Origin: Affinundibacterium baiyunense
GTDB taxonomy: Bacteria; Pseudomonadota; Gammaproteobacteria; Burkholderiales; Burkholderiaceae_D
Direction: 5' to 3'
Length of the DNA stretch: 64,000 nucleotides
NCBI RefSeq assembly: GCF_018139645.1
Contig: NZ_JAGSPM010000001.1
Span: 372,001 to 436,000, forward strand
Shown here in pieces: positions 8,638-16,761 of this stretch; position 1 is the first letter of the stretch; each line of letters starts with the position of its first letter. Under the pieces are notes generated by a model. That model ran no database searches, had not been told where the DNA came from, and was given only the letters and a program-made list of their open reading frames with translations. Made by a program: the position numbers and the translations under genes.

Positions 8638-9633
8638 CTAACGTTGATATTTGTTCACAGCGCGATTGTGGTCATTTAAATTTTCTGAAAACTGACTTGT
8701 GCCATTGCCGCGTGCGACAAAATAATAGGCATTGCTTGGTTCAGGATTTAAAGCAGCTCTAATCGCGTCAAGCCCCGGTAAGGCAATTGGCGTTGGCGGC
8801 AAACCAGCTCGAGTGTAGGTGTTGTAAGGCGTGTCTGTGGTTAAATCACGCTTGCGAATATTGCCTTGAAATCGGTCACCCATGCCATAAATCACAGTGG
8901 GATCTGTTTGCAGCAACATACCTGAGCGCAGACGATTCACAAAAACACTGGCAATCATTCCGCGCTCTGAGGCCTGTCCAGTTTCTTTTTCAATGATTGA
9001 AGCCATCACCAAGGCTTGATAAGCATCTTTGTACGGTAAATTTTGTGCGCGTTTACGCCATGCCTCGTCTAACCGCGTCAGCATGGCTTGATGTGCTTGT
9101 TGATAAACTTGGACGTCGCTACTATTTTTGACAAACAAATAGGTGTCTGGAAAAAATAGACCTTCCGGATGCGTATATTTACTGCCAATTTTTATAAGCA
9201 AGTCACGATCCGAAAGCCCCACTGTATCGTGCCGAATCGCGGGATGCGCATCAATCGCGCTGCGCATTTGTTTAAAACTCCAGCCTTCGATGATACTTAA
9301 ACTGGTTAGGCTAAACTTGCCTTCAACAATTTTTTGTAAAAGTTGCTGCGGTGTTTCTTGTAATTGCAATTCAAAGGAGCCTGCCTTCAAACTGGCGGCT
9401 TTGCCCGTCACACGCGCGAGTATCTCAAATAAGTAAGGATGAATTGGCACCCCTGCATCAACCAATTGGCGTGACGCGCTGCGTATGCTACTTCCTGATT
9501 TAATCGTAAATTCAATTTGCTTGTCATGACGGATTGGCGCATCCATCCAATTTATGAACCACCAAACACTGGCAGCAGATGACACCAGCAGTATTAAAAT
9601 ACAAAATCCCAAGAGTTTTTTCAAAGAGGCCAT
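8638..9633 (-). CDS. mltG: Endolytic peptidoglycan transglycosylase MltG
   Basis: MltG (YceG family) cleaves nascent glycan strands at the inner membrane and so sets their length. The protein has an N-terminal membrane anchor (LLGFCILILLVSSAASVWWF, residues 7-26), a LysM-like region, and the catalytic block MASIIEKETGQASERGMIASVFVNRL with the catalytic Glu in IEKETG. The C-terminal PTPIALPGLDAIRAALNP segment is typical of the family. It is the first gene of the mltG-tmk-holB-pilZ operon and is divergent from ygfZ. Length (331) is normal. Confidence 0.95.
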   Translation of the reverse strand: MASLKKLLGFCILILLVSSAASVWWFINWMDAPIRHDKQIEFTIKSGSSIRSASRQLVDAGVPIHPYLFEILARVTGKAASLKAGSFELQLQETPQQLLQKIVEGKFSLTSLSIIEGWSFKQMRSAIDAHPAIRHDTVGLSDRDLLIKIGSKYTHPEGLFFPDTYLFVKNSSDVQVYQQAHQAMLTRLDEAWRKRAQNLPYKDAYQALVMASIIEKETGQASERGMIASVFVNRLRSGMLLQTDPTVIYGMGDRFQGNIRKRDLTTDTPYNTYTRAGLPPTPIALPGLDAIRAALNPEPSNAYYFVARGNGTSQFSENLNDHNRAVNKYQR

Positions 9634-9735
9634 GTGAACACTAATCTCGATTTGCTGCGATAATCATAAAAATCGCTGTCATTGTAAATGGAAGCATTCC
9701 GCATTGACATATAAACTGGAAAAAATGAGTACAAC

Positions 9736-10755
9736 ATGAGCACAACACTGCAATTTTTTGAATCCGCCAATCAATTCAATGTCGCCACACTCGATCGAAT
9801 GCAAATTAGCAGGGGCTATATTTGCCAATTGCATGATCAAAGTTTAATCCTTGCAAATGGCGATGATGCTGCCAGTTTTTTGCACAACCAATTAAGTAAT
9901 GACGTCGAACATTTGTCGCAGAGCGAAGCGCGTTATGCGGCCTACTGCACACCCAAAGGACGTATGTTAGCGAGCTTTTTCTATTGGAAGGACAGCGACA
10001 ATATTTTGTTGCAATGCTCAGCAAGCCTACAGCCTGCGCTGCAAAAGCGATTGCAAATGTACGTGATGCGCTCTAAGGTGAAGCTAAATGATGTAAGTGA
10101 ACAATTTGCGGTGATTGGTCTAGGTGGAGAAGCTGCAACGAGTTTTTTAACAACGCTATTTGGCAAACTGCCGACCAACTTGCATGAAAAAATCAGTCAG
10201 GAACAAGGAACGCTGATTCGCGTCCATGATGCGTTTGAATCAACACGTTATGAATGGATCGTTTCACATAAGCGATTTATCGAAATCGCGTCATCCATCC
10301 CAGACCAGCTCAAAGTAGTTGATAGCAGAATTTGGCGTTTGGGAAATATTTTGGCGGGGATACCGCAAGTGCTTGAACAAAGCAAAGAGAAATTCGTACC
10401 GCAAATGATTAATTTTGAGTTAATCGGTGGCGTTAATTTCAAAAAAGGATGTTACCCAGGACAAGAAATCGTCGCCCGTAGTCAGTATCTTGGCAAACTC
10501 AAGCGTCGTATGGCAATCGCGACTGTTAATGCAGAAACGGTTGATGTAGCAATGGAGATTTTTTCTGATAACGATACAAGTCAAGCTTGCGGCATGATTG
10601 TGAATGCAGAACGCGGCTTTCACAAAGAATTCGTCTGTTTGGTGGAGATAAAATTAGCCGATCAAGAACAAGATAAAGTACACTTGGGGCAGCAAGATGG
10701 ACCTGTTTTAAAATTCCTGCCACTGCCGTATGCGTATCTCGACGTAACTGAATAG
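9736..10755 (+). CDS. ygfZ: Folate-binding protein YgfZ (tRNA-modifying / Fe-S repair factor)
   Basis: YgfZ is a tetrahydrofolate-binding relative of GcvT needed for full activity of some iron-sulfur enzymes such as MiaB. The family signature KGCYPGQE with its essential Cys lies at about residues 237-244, followed by IVARSQYLGKLKRR. Start: the ATG at 9736 follows a near-copy of itself (ATGAGTACAAC at 9725, ATGAGCACAAC at 9736), but the first is out of frame and stops after four codons. It is divergent from mltG and seven bases before the DUF4936 gene, so both form a short operon ending at the terminator at 11141. Confidence 0.92.
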   Translation: MSTTLQFFESANQFNVATLDRMQISRGYICQLHDQSLILANGDDAASFLHNQLSNDVEHLSQSEARYAAYCTPKGRMLASFFYWKDSDNILLQCSASLQPALQKRLQMYVMRSKVKLNDVSEQFAVIGLGGEAATSFLTTLFGKLPTNLHEKISQEQGTLIRVHDAFESTRYEWIVSHKRFIEIASSIPDQLKVVDSRIWRLGNILAGIPQVLEQSKEKFVPQMINFELIGGVNFKKGCYPGQEIVARSQYLGKLKRRMAIATVNAETVDVAMEIFSDNDTSQACGMIVNAERGFHKEFVCLVEIKLADQEQDKVHLGQQDGPVLKFLPLPYAYLDVTE

Positions 10756-10762
10756 GTGAAAT

Positions 10763-11065
10763 ATGGATTGCTATATTTACTACAAGGCCCATGTGCAAAA
10801 TGCCCGTCAGGTGCAAGTAAGTGCCCAGCGTTTACAGCATTATGTGGTGGAGAATTTGTGGGCAAGTAGTGATTTTGCAATGACACCACCTTTGCTTCAA
10901 CGTCGTCCAGAGCCTACAGATGGCGTGCATACTTGGATGGAAGTGTATAAAGATATTCCAGCCCAATTCGAACAAGTTGCAAGCGATGCTGAAATTGCTT
11001 CGGGCATACTCGAATACATCATCGGTGATCGACGCATAGAGTATTTTATGAATGCGGACGAATAA
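10763..11065 (+). CDS. DUF4936 family protein
   Basis: A 100-residue cytoplasmic protein. The opening DCYIYYKAHVQNARQV and the central RRPEPTDGVHTWMEVY segment match DUF4936, a family largely confined to betaproteobacteria and regularly found beside ygfZ; no activity is known to me. The fold is probably a small alpha-beta barrel (dimeric ferredoxin-like), judged from alternating strands and helices. It starts seven bases after ygfZ with GTGAAAT upstream of the ATG, implying co-expression. No signal peptide or membrane span. Confidence 0.82.
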   Translation: MDCYIYYKAHVQNARQVQVSAQRLQHYVVENLWASSDFAMTPPLLQRRPEPTDGVHTWMEVYKDIPAQFEQVASDAEIASGILEYIIGDRRIEYFMNADE

Positions 11066-11140
11066 GCGTTAATTTCGCGATTAAGTTGCACTAATAATTC
11101 ACGCTACTAAGTTGCGCTAATAACTAAGAGGCTAAAGCAA

Positions 11141-11167
11141 AAAAGAGAGGTGAATTACCTCTCTTTT
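11141..11167. terminator. Bidirectional rho-independent terminator between ygfZ operon and hom
   Basis: A perfect 11-bp stem (AAAAGAGAGGT / ACCTCTCTTTT) with a 5-base loop has a T-run after it on both strands. It lies between two convergent units, so it can end the ygfZ-DUF4936 transcript on plus and the alaA-hom transcript on minus. Confidence 0.9.
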
Positions 11168-11228
11168 TTATGACGCCTATCATGACAGCCATCACAGTTA
11201 GCGCTGTCAATGATTGACGATCAATAAT

Positions 11229-12539
11229 TTAGCTGAGTTCTTCTAATCGCAACTTGGTGACACTGCCAGTGACGGAAGCGAGAGCTTCAATTTGCGCAAT
11301 GGCAGCATCGACGTTTTTCTCTTGCGTTTGATGCGTCAACATAATGATGTCGGTACGAGACTCACCTTCACCCGGCTCTTTCTGCAACATCGCATCAATC
11401 GAAATCGAGAAGCTCGCAAGAATCTTAGTGACATCCGCTAGCACACCTGGCTTATCTTCGACACGCATGCGCAAGTAGTAGCTGGTGAATACTTCCGAAA
11501 TCGGCAGTACCGTTAAGTCGCTCAAGGCATTTGGCTGGAATGCCAAATATGGCACTCGATGTTCAGGATCAGCCGTTGCCAAGCGTGTGATGTCAACAAC
11601 ATCGGCGATTACCGAAGAAGCTGTCGGTTCTGAGCCAGCACCTTTGCCGTAATACAAAGTCGCACCCACCGCATCGCCTTGCACTAACACCGCATTCATT
11701 GCGCCCTCTACATTGGCAATTAAACGCTTCTCTGGGATCAAGGTTGGATGTACGCGCAATTCAATACCAGCTTCGCTGCGTTTGGTAATGCCTAATAATT
11801 TAATGCGATAACCCAACTGCTCTGCATATTCAATATCAGTCGCTTCTAGTTTGGTAATGCCTTCAATGTAGGCTTTATCAAACTGGGTCGGAATACCAAA
11901 TGCGATTGATGCCATAATCGTCAACTTGTGCGCAGCATCTATGCCTTCGATATCAAAAGTAGGATCGGCTTCCGCATAGCCGAGTGCCTGCGCTTGCTTT
12001 AATACTGTCGCAAAGTCCAAGCCTTTGTCACGCATTTCGGACAAAATGAAATTCGTCGTGCCATTGATAATGCCAGCTATCCATTGAATACGATTTGCGG
12101 TTAACCCTTCACGCAAGGCTTTGATAATCGGAATGCCGCCCGCAACTGCTGCTTCAAATGCGACCATCACACCTTTATCTTGCGCTGCTTTGAACACCTC
12201 GTTGCCATGTTTAGCAATTAAAGCTTTATTCGCTGTGACCACATGTTTGCCGTTGGCGATCGCTTTCAATACCAAATCTTTAGCAATATCATTGCCACCG
12301 ATTAGCTCAATCACAATGTCTATGTCGGGACGATTGACGACTAAATTGCCATCGGTAACGATTTCAACCTCGCCTTTCACAATGTCTTTTGCACGCTCTA
12401 CATTACGCACCGCCACCATCGTAATTTCAATCGCACGACCCGCACGGCGCATAATCTCTTCTTGATTGCGCTTAAGAACATTGAAGGTGCCGGAGCCGAC
12501 TGTGCCTAATCCTAATAGGCCTACTTTGATGGGTTTCAT
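11229..12539 (-). CDS. hom: Homoserine dehydrogenase
   Basis: Reduces aspartate semialdehyde to homoserine with NAD(P)H, the branch point to threonine and methionine. The Rossmann motif GLGTVGSGTF lies at residues 10-19, the catalytic region GTTNFILSEM and the AEADPTFDIEGIDAAHKL segment are intact, and a C-terminal ACT domain (about residues 350-430, beginning YLRMRVEDKPGVLADV) gives threonine feedback control as in other monofunctional enzymes. It follows alaA with a 38-base gap. In many Burkholderiales thrC is next; here a terminator follows instead. Confidence 0.96.
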   Translation of the reverse strand: MKPIKVGLLGLGTVGSGTFNVLKRNQEEIMRRAGRAIEITMVAVRNVERAKDIVKGEVEIVTDGNLVVNRPDIDIVIELIGGNDIAKDLVLKAIANGKHVVTANKALIAKHGNEVFKAAQDKGVMVAFEAAVAGGIPIIKALREGLTANRIQWIAGIINGTTNFILSEMRDKGLDFATVLKQAQALGYAEADPTFDIEGIDAAHKLTIMASIAFGIPTQFDKAYIEGITKLEATDIEYAEQLGYRIKLLGITKRSEAGIELRVHPTLIPEKRLIANVEGAMNAVLVQGDAVGATLYYGKGAGSEPTASSVIADVVDITRLATADPEHRVPYLAFQPNALSDLTVLPISEVFTSYYLRMRVEDKPGVLADVTKILASFSISIDAMLQKEPGEGESRTDIIMLTHQTQEKNVDAAIAQIEALASVTGSVTKLRLEELS

Positions 12540-12577
12540 ATTGAATTAAATATTAATTAAAAAAGATGGATTATAAA

Positions 12578-13834
12578 TTATTCGACAGCCTGTTTCGCTG
12601 CAAATTCACCAGTGCCATGACGACGGCGGTAGCCTTCAAGAAAAGTTGCTATGCGCTTGATTGCATCGGTTAAATCGTCAGTATTAGGAAGGAAGACCAC
12701 ACGGAAGTGATCCGGTGCAATCCAATTAAATCCCGTGCCTTGCACCAATAAAACTCGCTGCTCAACTAATAATTCTTGGATAAATGCTTGATCATCTGTA
12801 ATCGGATAAATCTCAGGATCGAGCTTTGGAAACATATACAGTGCTGCTTTTGGCTTGACACATGTAACTCCAGGTATTGCCGTTAACAATTTATGCGCGA
12901 GATCGCGCTGCTTTAAAAGTCGACCACCGGGACCGACTAAATCTTTGATGCTTTGATAGCCACCTAGCGCGGTTTGTATCGCGAATTGTCCTGGTGCATT
13001 CGAACATAAACGCATCGAGGCTAACATATTTAAGCCTTCAATATAATCTTTGGCGTGACGCTTCTCACCTGAAATCACCATCCATCCAGCACGATAGCCG
13101 CAAGAACGGTAGTTCTTCGACAGGCCATTGAGAGTCAAAAACAAAACATCATCGGCCAAAGAGGCGATTGATACATGCTCAGCTTCGTCATACAAAGTTT
13201 TATCGTAAATTTCGTCAGCGAATACGATTAATTGTTTTTCTCTGGCGATATCGACGATTTTTTGTAGTACATCGACTGGATATAAAGCACCGGTTGGATT
13301 ATTCGGATTGATGACGACGATTGCTTTGGTATTCGGTGAGATTTTGCGTTTTATATCCTCGATATCAGGCATCCAATCTGCGCTTTCATCACACACGTAA
13401 TGCACAGGTTTGCCGCCAGATAGACTGACTGCTGCCGTCCAAAGTGGGTAGTCCGGCGCAGGTACCAAAACTTCATCGCCTGGATTTAACAAGGCATTCA
13501 TGCCCATCACAATCAGTTCTGACGCGCCATTACCGATATAAATATCATCCATCGTCACACCACGAATCTTCTTTTCTTGGGTGTAATGCATAATCGCTTT
13601 ACGCGGTGCAAACATTCCTTTGGAATCGGTATAGCCCGCCGCACTCTGCATGTTCAAAATCATGTCCTGGACGATTTCGTCCGGCGGACCAAAATTAAAC
13701 ACGGCTAAATTACCAATATTTAATTTAATGATTTTCTGACCTTCTTCTTCCATCTGCTTGGCTTTTTCCAAGACTGGGCCGCGAATGTCATAACAAACGT
13801 CTGCGAGTTTTTGCGATTTTTGGATGGGGCGCAC
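12578..13834 (-). CDS. alaA: Alanine-synthesising aminotransferase AlaA-like (PLP-dependent, class I/II)
   Basis: Aligns along its full length, from memory, with E. coli AlaA, a glutamate-pyruvate aminotransferase: VCYDIRGPVLEKAKQMEEEG near the start, NPNNPTGALY, and the PLP lysine in NGLSKNYRSCGYRAGW. The GTG at 13832-13834 (then RPIQKSQKLADV) matches the E. coli start best. An ATG at 13886-13888 and a TTG at 13895-13897 would add 18-21 non-conserved residues; none of the three has a clear ribosome-binding site. It precedes hom in one operon, the arrangement common in Burkholderiales, where it is thought to feed amino-acid synthesis. Substrate is inferred from family only. Confidence 0.88.
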   Translation of the reverse strand: MRPIQKSQKLADVCYDIRGPVLEKAKQMEEEGQKIIKLNIGNLAVFNFGPPDEIVQDMILNMQSAAGYTDSKGMFAPRKAIMHYTQEKKIRGVTMDDIYIGNGASELIVMGMNALLNPGDEVLVPAPDYPLWTAAVSLSGGKPVHYVCDESADWMPDIEDIKRKISPNTKAIVVINPNNPTGALYPVDVLQKIVDIAREKQLIVFADEIYDKTLYDEAEHVSIASLADDVLFLTLNGLSKNYRSCGYRAGWMVISGEKRHAKDYIEGLNMLASMRLCSNAPGQFAIQTALGGYQSIKDLVGPGGRLLKQRDLAHKLLTAIPGVTCVKPKAALYMFPKLDPEIYPITDDQAFIQELLVEQRVLLVQGTGFNWIAPDHFRVVFLPNTDDLTDAIKRIATFLEGYRRRHGTGEFAAKQAVE

Positions 13835-14138
13835 GAGACTACTTTCAAAAAGTGAATTAAAAAAATGCTGCACTGCCGAATGATCCATTCTGCCCAAAGC
13901 GCCCTATTTTATCAATGTGTTTTACCAAATTATTTTAGGAGATTTACCAGCAGATAGACTTTTACTCTTGGTTTTTACGGTTTAGGCACAATTTAATGGA
14001 TTAAATGTGTTAAATCTCCGCAGGAAATCAGAGCGCACTTGTTTGCCTTAAATCGAATTTAGCTGATAAATTAAAAATCAAGCTAATCAAATTGCAACAG
14101 CCTAAATTGCAATACACAAACAATTTTCCATCAAGCCT
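13835..14138. other. Intergenic region between divergent alaA and the Gcr-family gene
   Basis: About 300 AT-rich bases without a credible gene, which must hold the two divergent promoters. The only structure seen is a 9-bp inverted repeat, GGAGATTTA at 13938-13946 and TAAATCTCC at 14011-14019, 64 bases apart. It could be chance. The left 60 bases would be coding if the longer alaA starts are used. Confidence 0.5.
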
Positions 14139-16169
14139 ATGCTAAAAAGTCTTTTACTCGCTTTACCGCAAACCGACGATACCAATCACGGTTCGTCGCC
14201 TATTAATCCCTTGCCAGCGTTAATGGCATTGTTTGATGGAATACGCCCAAGTTCTAAGGGAGATCAATCACAATTACCGAGCTTGCTACGTTTACTTCAA
14301 CAAGAACCTGAATTAATTAGCCGACTGCGTTCAGCGCTTTTGCAGCTATTCCAGCAACGGCATGCCGTTTTGCTGTTGGCAACTTCTGGCATTTATCCTG
14401 CGACAAGTGTGCTTTCTGAAACCGTGCGTCGCGTCTCTCACAAACTCTTGCCGGAAGTCGATGATCCTTCACAACTGAAAGATGCGCTAAGAGAAATCCT
14501 AAAACCTAGCGATGTCGAATGGATAAACGCAAGCAATCCAAACGATTGGCAAGATTTAATTCGTCTTTTAGGGTTTGACGAAAATATCAACTTGCAGTCG
14601 CACCTTGGACTCACCAGCATGCTGGCAGACATCATTGAAGCCTTACGTGTGGTCGCGCATAGAATCGCTGCTGCTGGCTTGGAGCCAGAGATGTTACGTC
14701 TAGATCCGAGTTTAGAAAATCACGCATCCCCTTTTCTAGGTGTTTGTGAAGAGGCACTCAATGTAACGAAAGCGATCGAAGCGCAACTAAATCAGAAGCG
14801 CAGCTTTGAACAAAACAAAGACACAGACATTTCTCATCTTGAGGTCTTGATTACACAAGCACGTCAAACCATAGACCGCATCCGAAAACGCGCACAACAA
14901 CAAGGCGCTAGTTTCTATTTAACTTTCCATTTAAGGCGTTTGCAGCAGCATCTTGATCGACTCACACGATTGGCTTACCTACTATCGAGCCTTGTACAAA
15001 ATGATAAAAAAAGCAGCGTGCAACATATCGCCGCATTGTGGCAAGAATTAGCAATTGCCGAATGCTCGCAAAATAATGTGCGCCAATTTTGGAAACAAAA
15101 CGCGGAATTAGTCGCCCTACGCGTTACCGAAAATGCTGGGCGTAGTGGTGAACATTACATCACCGAGACCAGACAGGACTATTTCGCTATGTTGAAAGCC
15201 GCTGCTGGCGGTGGTTGTGCTGTTGCACTTATCGCTGCGATCAAAATCAATATCGGTATGCGCGGCTTAGCTCCGTTAGCAGAAGTATTAGCAAACTGCA
15301 TCAACTATGGTCTTGGATTCGTGCTTATTCACTTATTGCACTTCTCAGTCGCGACCAAACAACCGGCAATGACCGCAAATGCGATTGCCGCTGCGATTGG
15401 TGAAATTCAAGGTAATCCGCGTGAACGCAAACGCGACCTTGAACCGCTCGTTAGCTTGATCGCACGCACAATCAGAACACAACTCGCAGCCATCGTTGGC
15501 AATATCGGCTTAGCAATTCCTGTGGCGCTGATGATCGCGTTCTTGGTTCAGCATTTCAGCGGCGCTCATTACTTAACGCCCGCGAAAGCCAAGCATCTGT
15601 TGCAAGACATCGACATTTTGAGCGCTGGGACTTTATTATTCGCGGCAGTCGCAGGCATTTGCCTATTTTTGGCGGGGCTCATCGCGGGCTATTATGACAA
15701 TTTGTGTAGCTACAGCAGAATCCCAGAGCGCTTAAATCAATTAAAGTGGGCACAAAAACTATTTGGTGCGGCACGTTGGCAGCGAGTCAGTGACTATATT
15801 CGTGACAATTTAGGTGTATTGGCTGGCAATTTCTTCCTTGGTTTCTTATTGGGTGGTGCCGCTGGTTTAGGTGCGCTGCTAGGACTGCCACTAGATGTAC
15901 GTCATACGACCTTATCATCTGCGATGTGGGGCTATTCATTATTTGCGCTTGACTTCAACTTACCTTGGCAGTTGATATTAACTACTGCACTAGGTTTCTT
16001 GGGTATTGGTATCGTTAACTTGGGTGTGAGTTTTTATTTGGCATTATCGGTTGCACTTCGCGCTCGTGGAGTTGATTTCACTCAGCGACTAGAGCTACTG
16101 AAGGCTTTAGGTCGAAGATTTAGAAATAATCCTCGAGAATTTTTGCTAGCACCTAAAAATGTTAAATGA
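14139..16169 (+). CDS. Gcr-family ('site-specific recombinase', PF10136) multispanning membrane protein
   Basis: 676 residues. The first ~370 are soluble and helical, rich in Gln and Leu, with the PF10136-like block RQDYFAMLKAAAGGGCAVALIAA leading into the membrane part. The last ~300 residues hold roughly six to seven hydrophobic segments (for example LAAIVGNIGLAIPVALMIAF and GTLLFAAVAGICLFLAGLIA) with the conserved TKQPAMTANAIAAAIG motif. The family is annotated as 'site-specific recombinase Gcr', but no tyrosine- or serine-recombinase motif is visible and the topology is that of an inner-membrane protein. True function unknown. It is monocistronic, with a hairpin just after the stop. Confidence 0.82.
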   Translation: MLKSLLLALPQTDDTNHGSSPINPLPALMALFDGIRPSSKGDQSQLPSLLRLLQQEPELISRLRSALLQLFQQRHAVLLLATSGIYPATSVLSETVRRVSHKLLPEVDDPSQLKDALREILKPSDVEWINASNPNDWQDLIRLLGFDENINLQSHLGLTSMLADIIEALRVVAHRIAAAGLEPEMLRLDPSLENHASPFLGVCEEALNVTKAIEAQLNQKRSFEQNKDTDISHLEVLITQARQTIDRIRKRAQQQGASFYLTFHLRRLQQHLDRLTRLAYLLSSLVQNDKKSSVQHIAALWQELAIAECSQNNVRQFWKQNAELVALRVTENAGRSGEHYITETRQDYFAMLKAAAGGGCAVALIAAIKINIGMRGLAPLAEVLANCINYGLGFVLIHLLHFSVATKQPAMTANAIAAAIGEIQGNPRERKRDLEPLVSLIARTIRTQLAAIVGNIGLAIPVALMIAFLVQHFSGAHYLTPAKAKHLLQDIDILSAGTLLFAAVAGICLFLAGLIAGYYDNLCSYSRIPERLNQLKWAQKLFGAARWQRVSDYIRDNLGVLAGNFFLGFLLGGAAGLGALLGLPLDVRHTTLSSAMWGYSLFALDFNLPWQLILTTALGFLGIGIVNLGVSFYLALSVALRARGVDFTQRLELLKALGRRFRNNPREFLLAPKNVK

Positions 16170-16171
16170 AG

Positions 16172-16204
16172 TCAAATCCTCGTTCGCTAACGAAGAGGAT
16201 TTGA
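16172..16204 (+). terminator. Hairpin after the Gcr-family gene, possible weak terminator
   Basis: A perfect 10-bp outer stem (TCAAATCCTC / GAGGATTTGA) continues into TTCG/CGAA past a one-base bulge, with CTAA as the loop. It begins three bases after the stop codon at 16167-16169. No T-run follows, so intrinsic termination is uncertain; it may stabilise the 3' end. Confidence 0.45.
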
Positions 16205-16383
16205 TGCGCATATCAGCGACAATACTGTCGTTTCAAGCAAATACGGCCGCAGTTCTCAAAATGGTCGATTAAAAAATCAACAAGCACCACTTTGATACGC
16301 ACACAGAAAAAGCTACAATGCGCCAGCTATTTCTTCTGGCTGCGCATGCGAGGTGCGCAAAAATTATAACTATATTAAAAATC

Positions 16384-16761
16384 ATGAAGCTGCACTCAAC
16401 CAATACGCAACAATACCAAACCGTCACCGCTTACGATGAGCAAGGTGTCGAATTTAATCTAGTTCGATACGAACATAGCTTAATTGTCTTACCTGAATCT
16501 CGACCTGTGGTTTGGGATGTCACTAATTTCGAAGCGCTAACAGCGACACACTTTGAACAAATCGCAGCCTTGCAGCCAGATGTGGTGATTTTAGGAACAG
16601 GCAAAAAACAGCGATTTATTCACCCCAAACTGATTAGCTCCCTCAGTGCTCAACATAAGGGGGTTGAATGCATGGACAATCAAGCAGCCTGTAGAACCTA
16701 TAATATTTTAATGACCGAAGGTCGCAAAGTTGCGCTTGCGCTGATATTGGAGCAAGCATGA
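16384..16761 (+). CDS. Mth938-like / Xcc1710-like domain protein
   Basis: A 125-residue cytoplasmic protein of the Mth938-like (DUF498) fold. The hallmark PDVVILGTGKKQRF lies at about residues 60-73, followed by HPKLISSL and the GVECMDNQAACRTYNILMTEGRKVA block that ends the family. I start at the ATG at 16384 because the family begins with MKLH; an upstream in-frame ATG at 16318 adds an unrelated stretch. Homologues occur next to lipid-A or respiratory genes, with no proven activity (the human member NDUFAF3 assists complex I assembly). It overlaps the arnT-like gene by 4 bases (ATGA), so it heads the L-Ara4N operon. Confidence 0.85.
   Translation: MKLHSTNTQQYQTVTAYDEQGVEFNLVRYEHSLIVLPESRPVVWDVTNFEALTATHFEQIAALQPDVVILGTGKKQRFIHPKLISSLSAQHKGVECMDNQAACRTYNILMTEGRKVALALILEQA

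Noticed and set aside
9725..9739. Duplicated start-like sequence before ygfZ
   Set aside because: The first copy is out of frame and stops after four codons. It could be a tiny upstream frame, but chance repetition explains it equally well.
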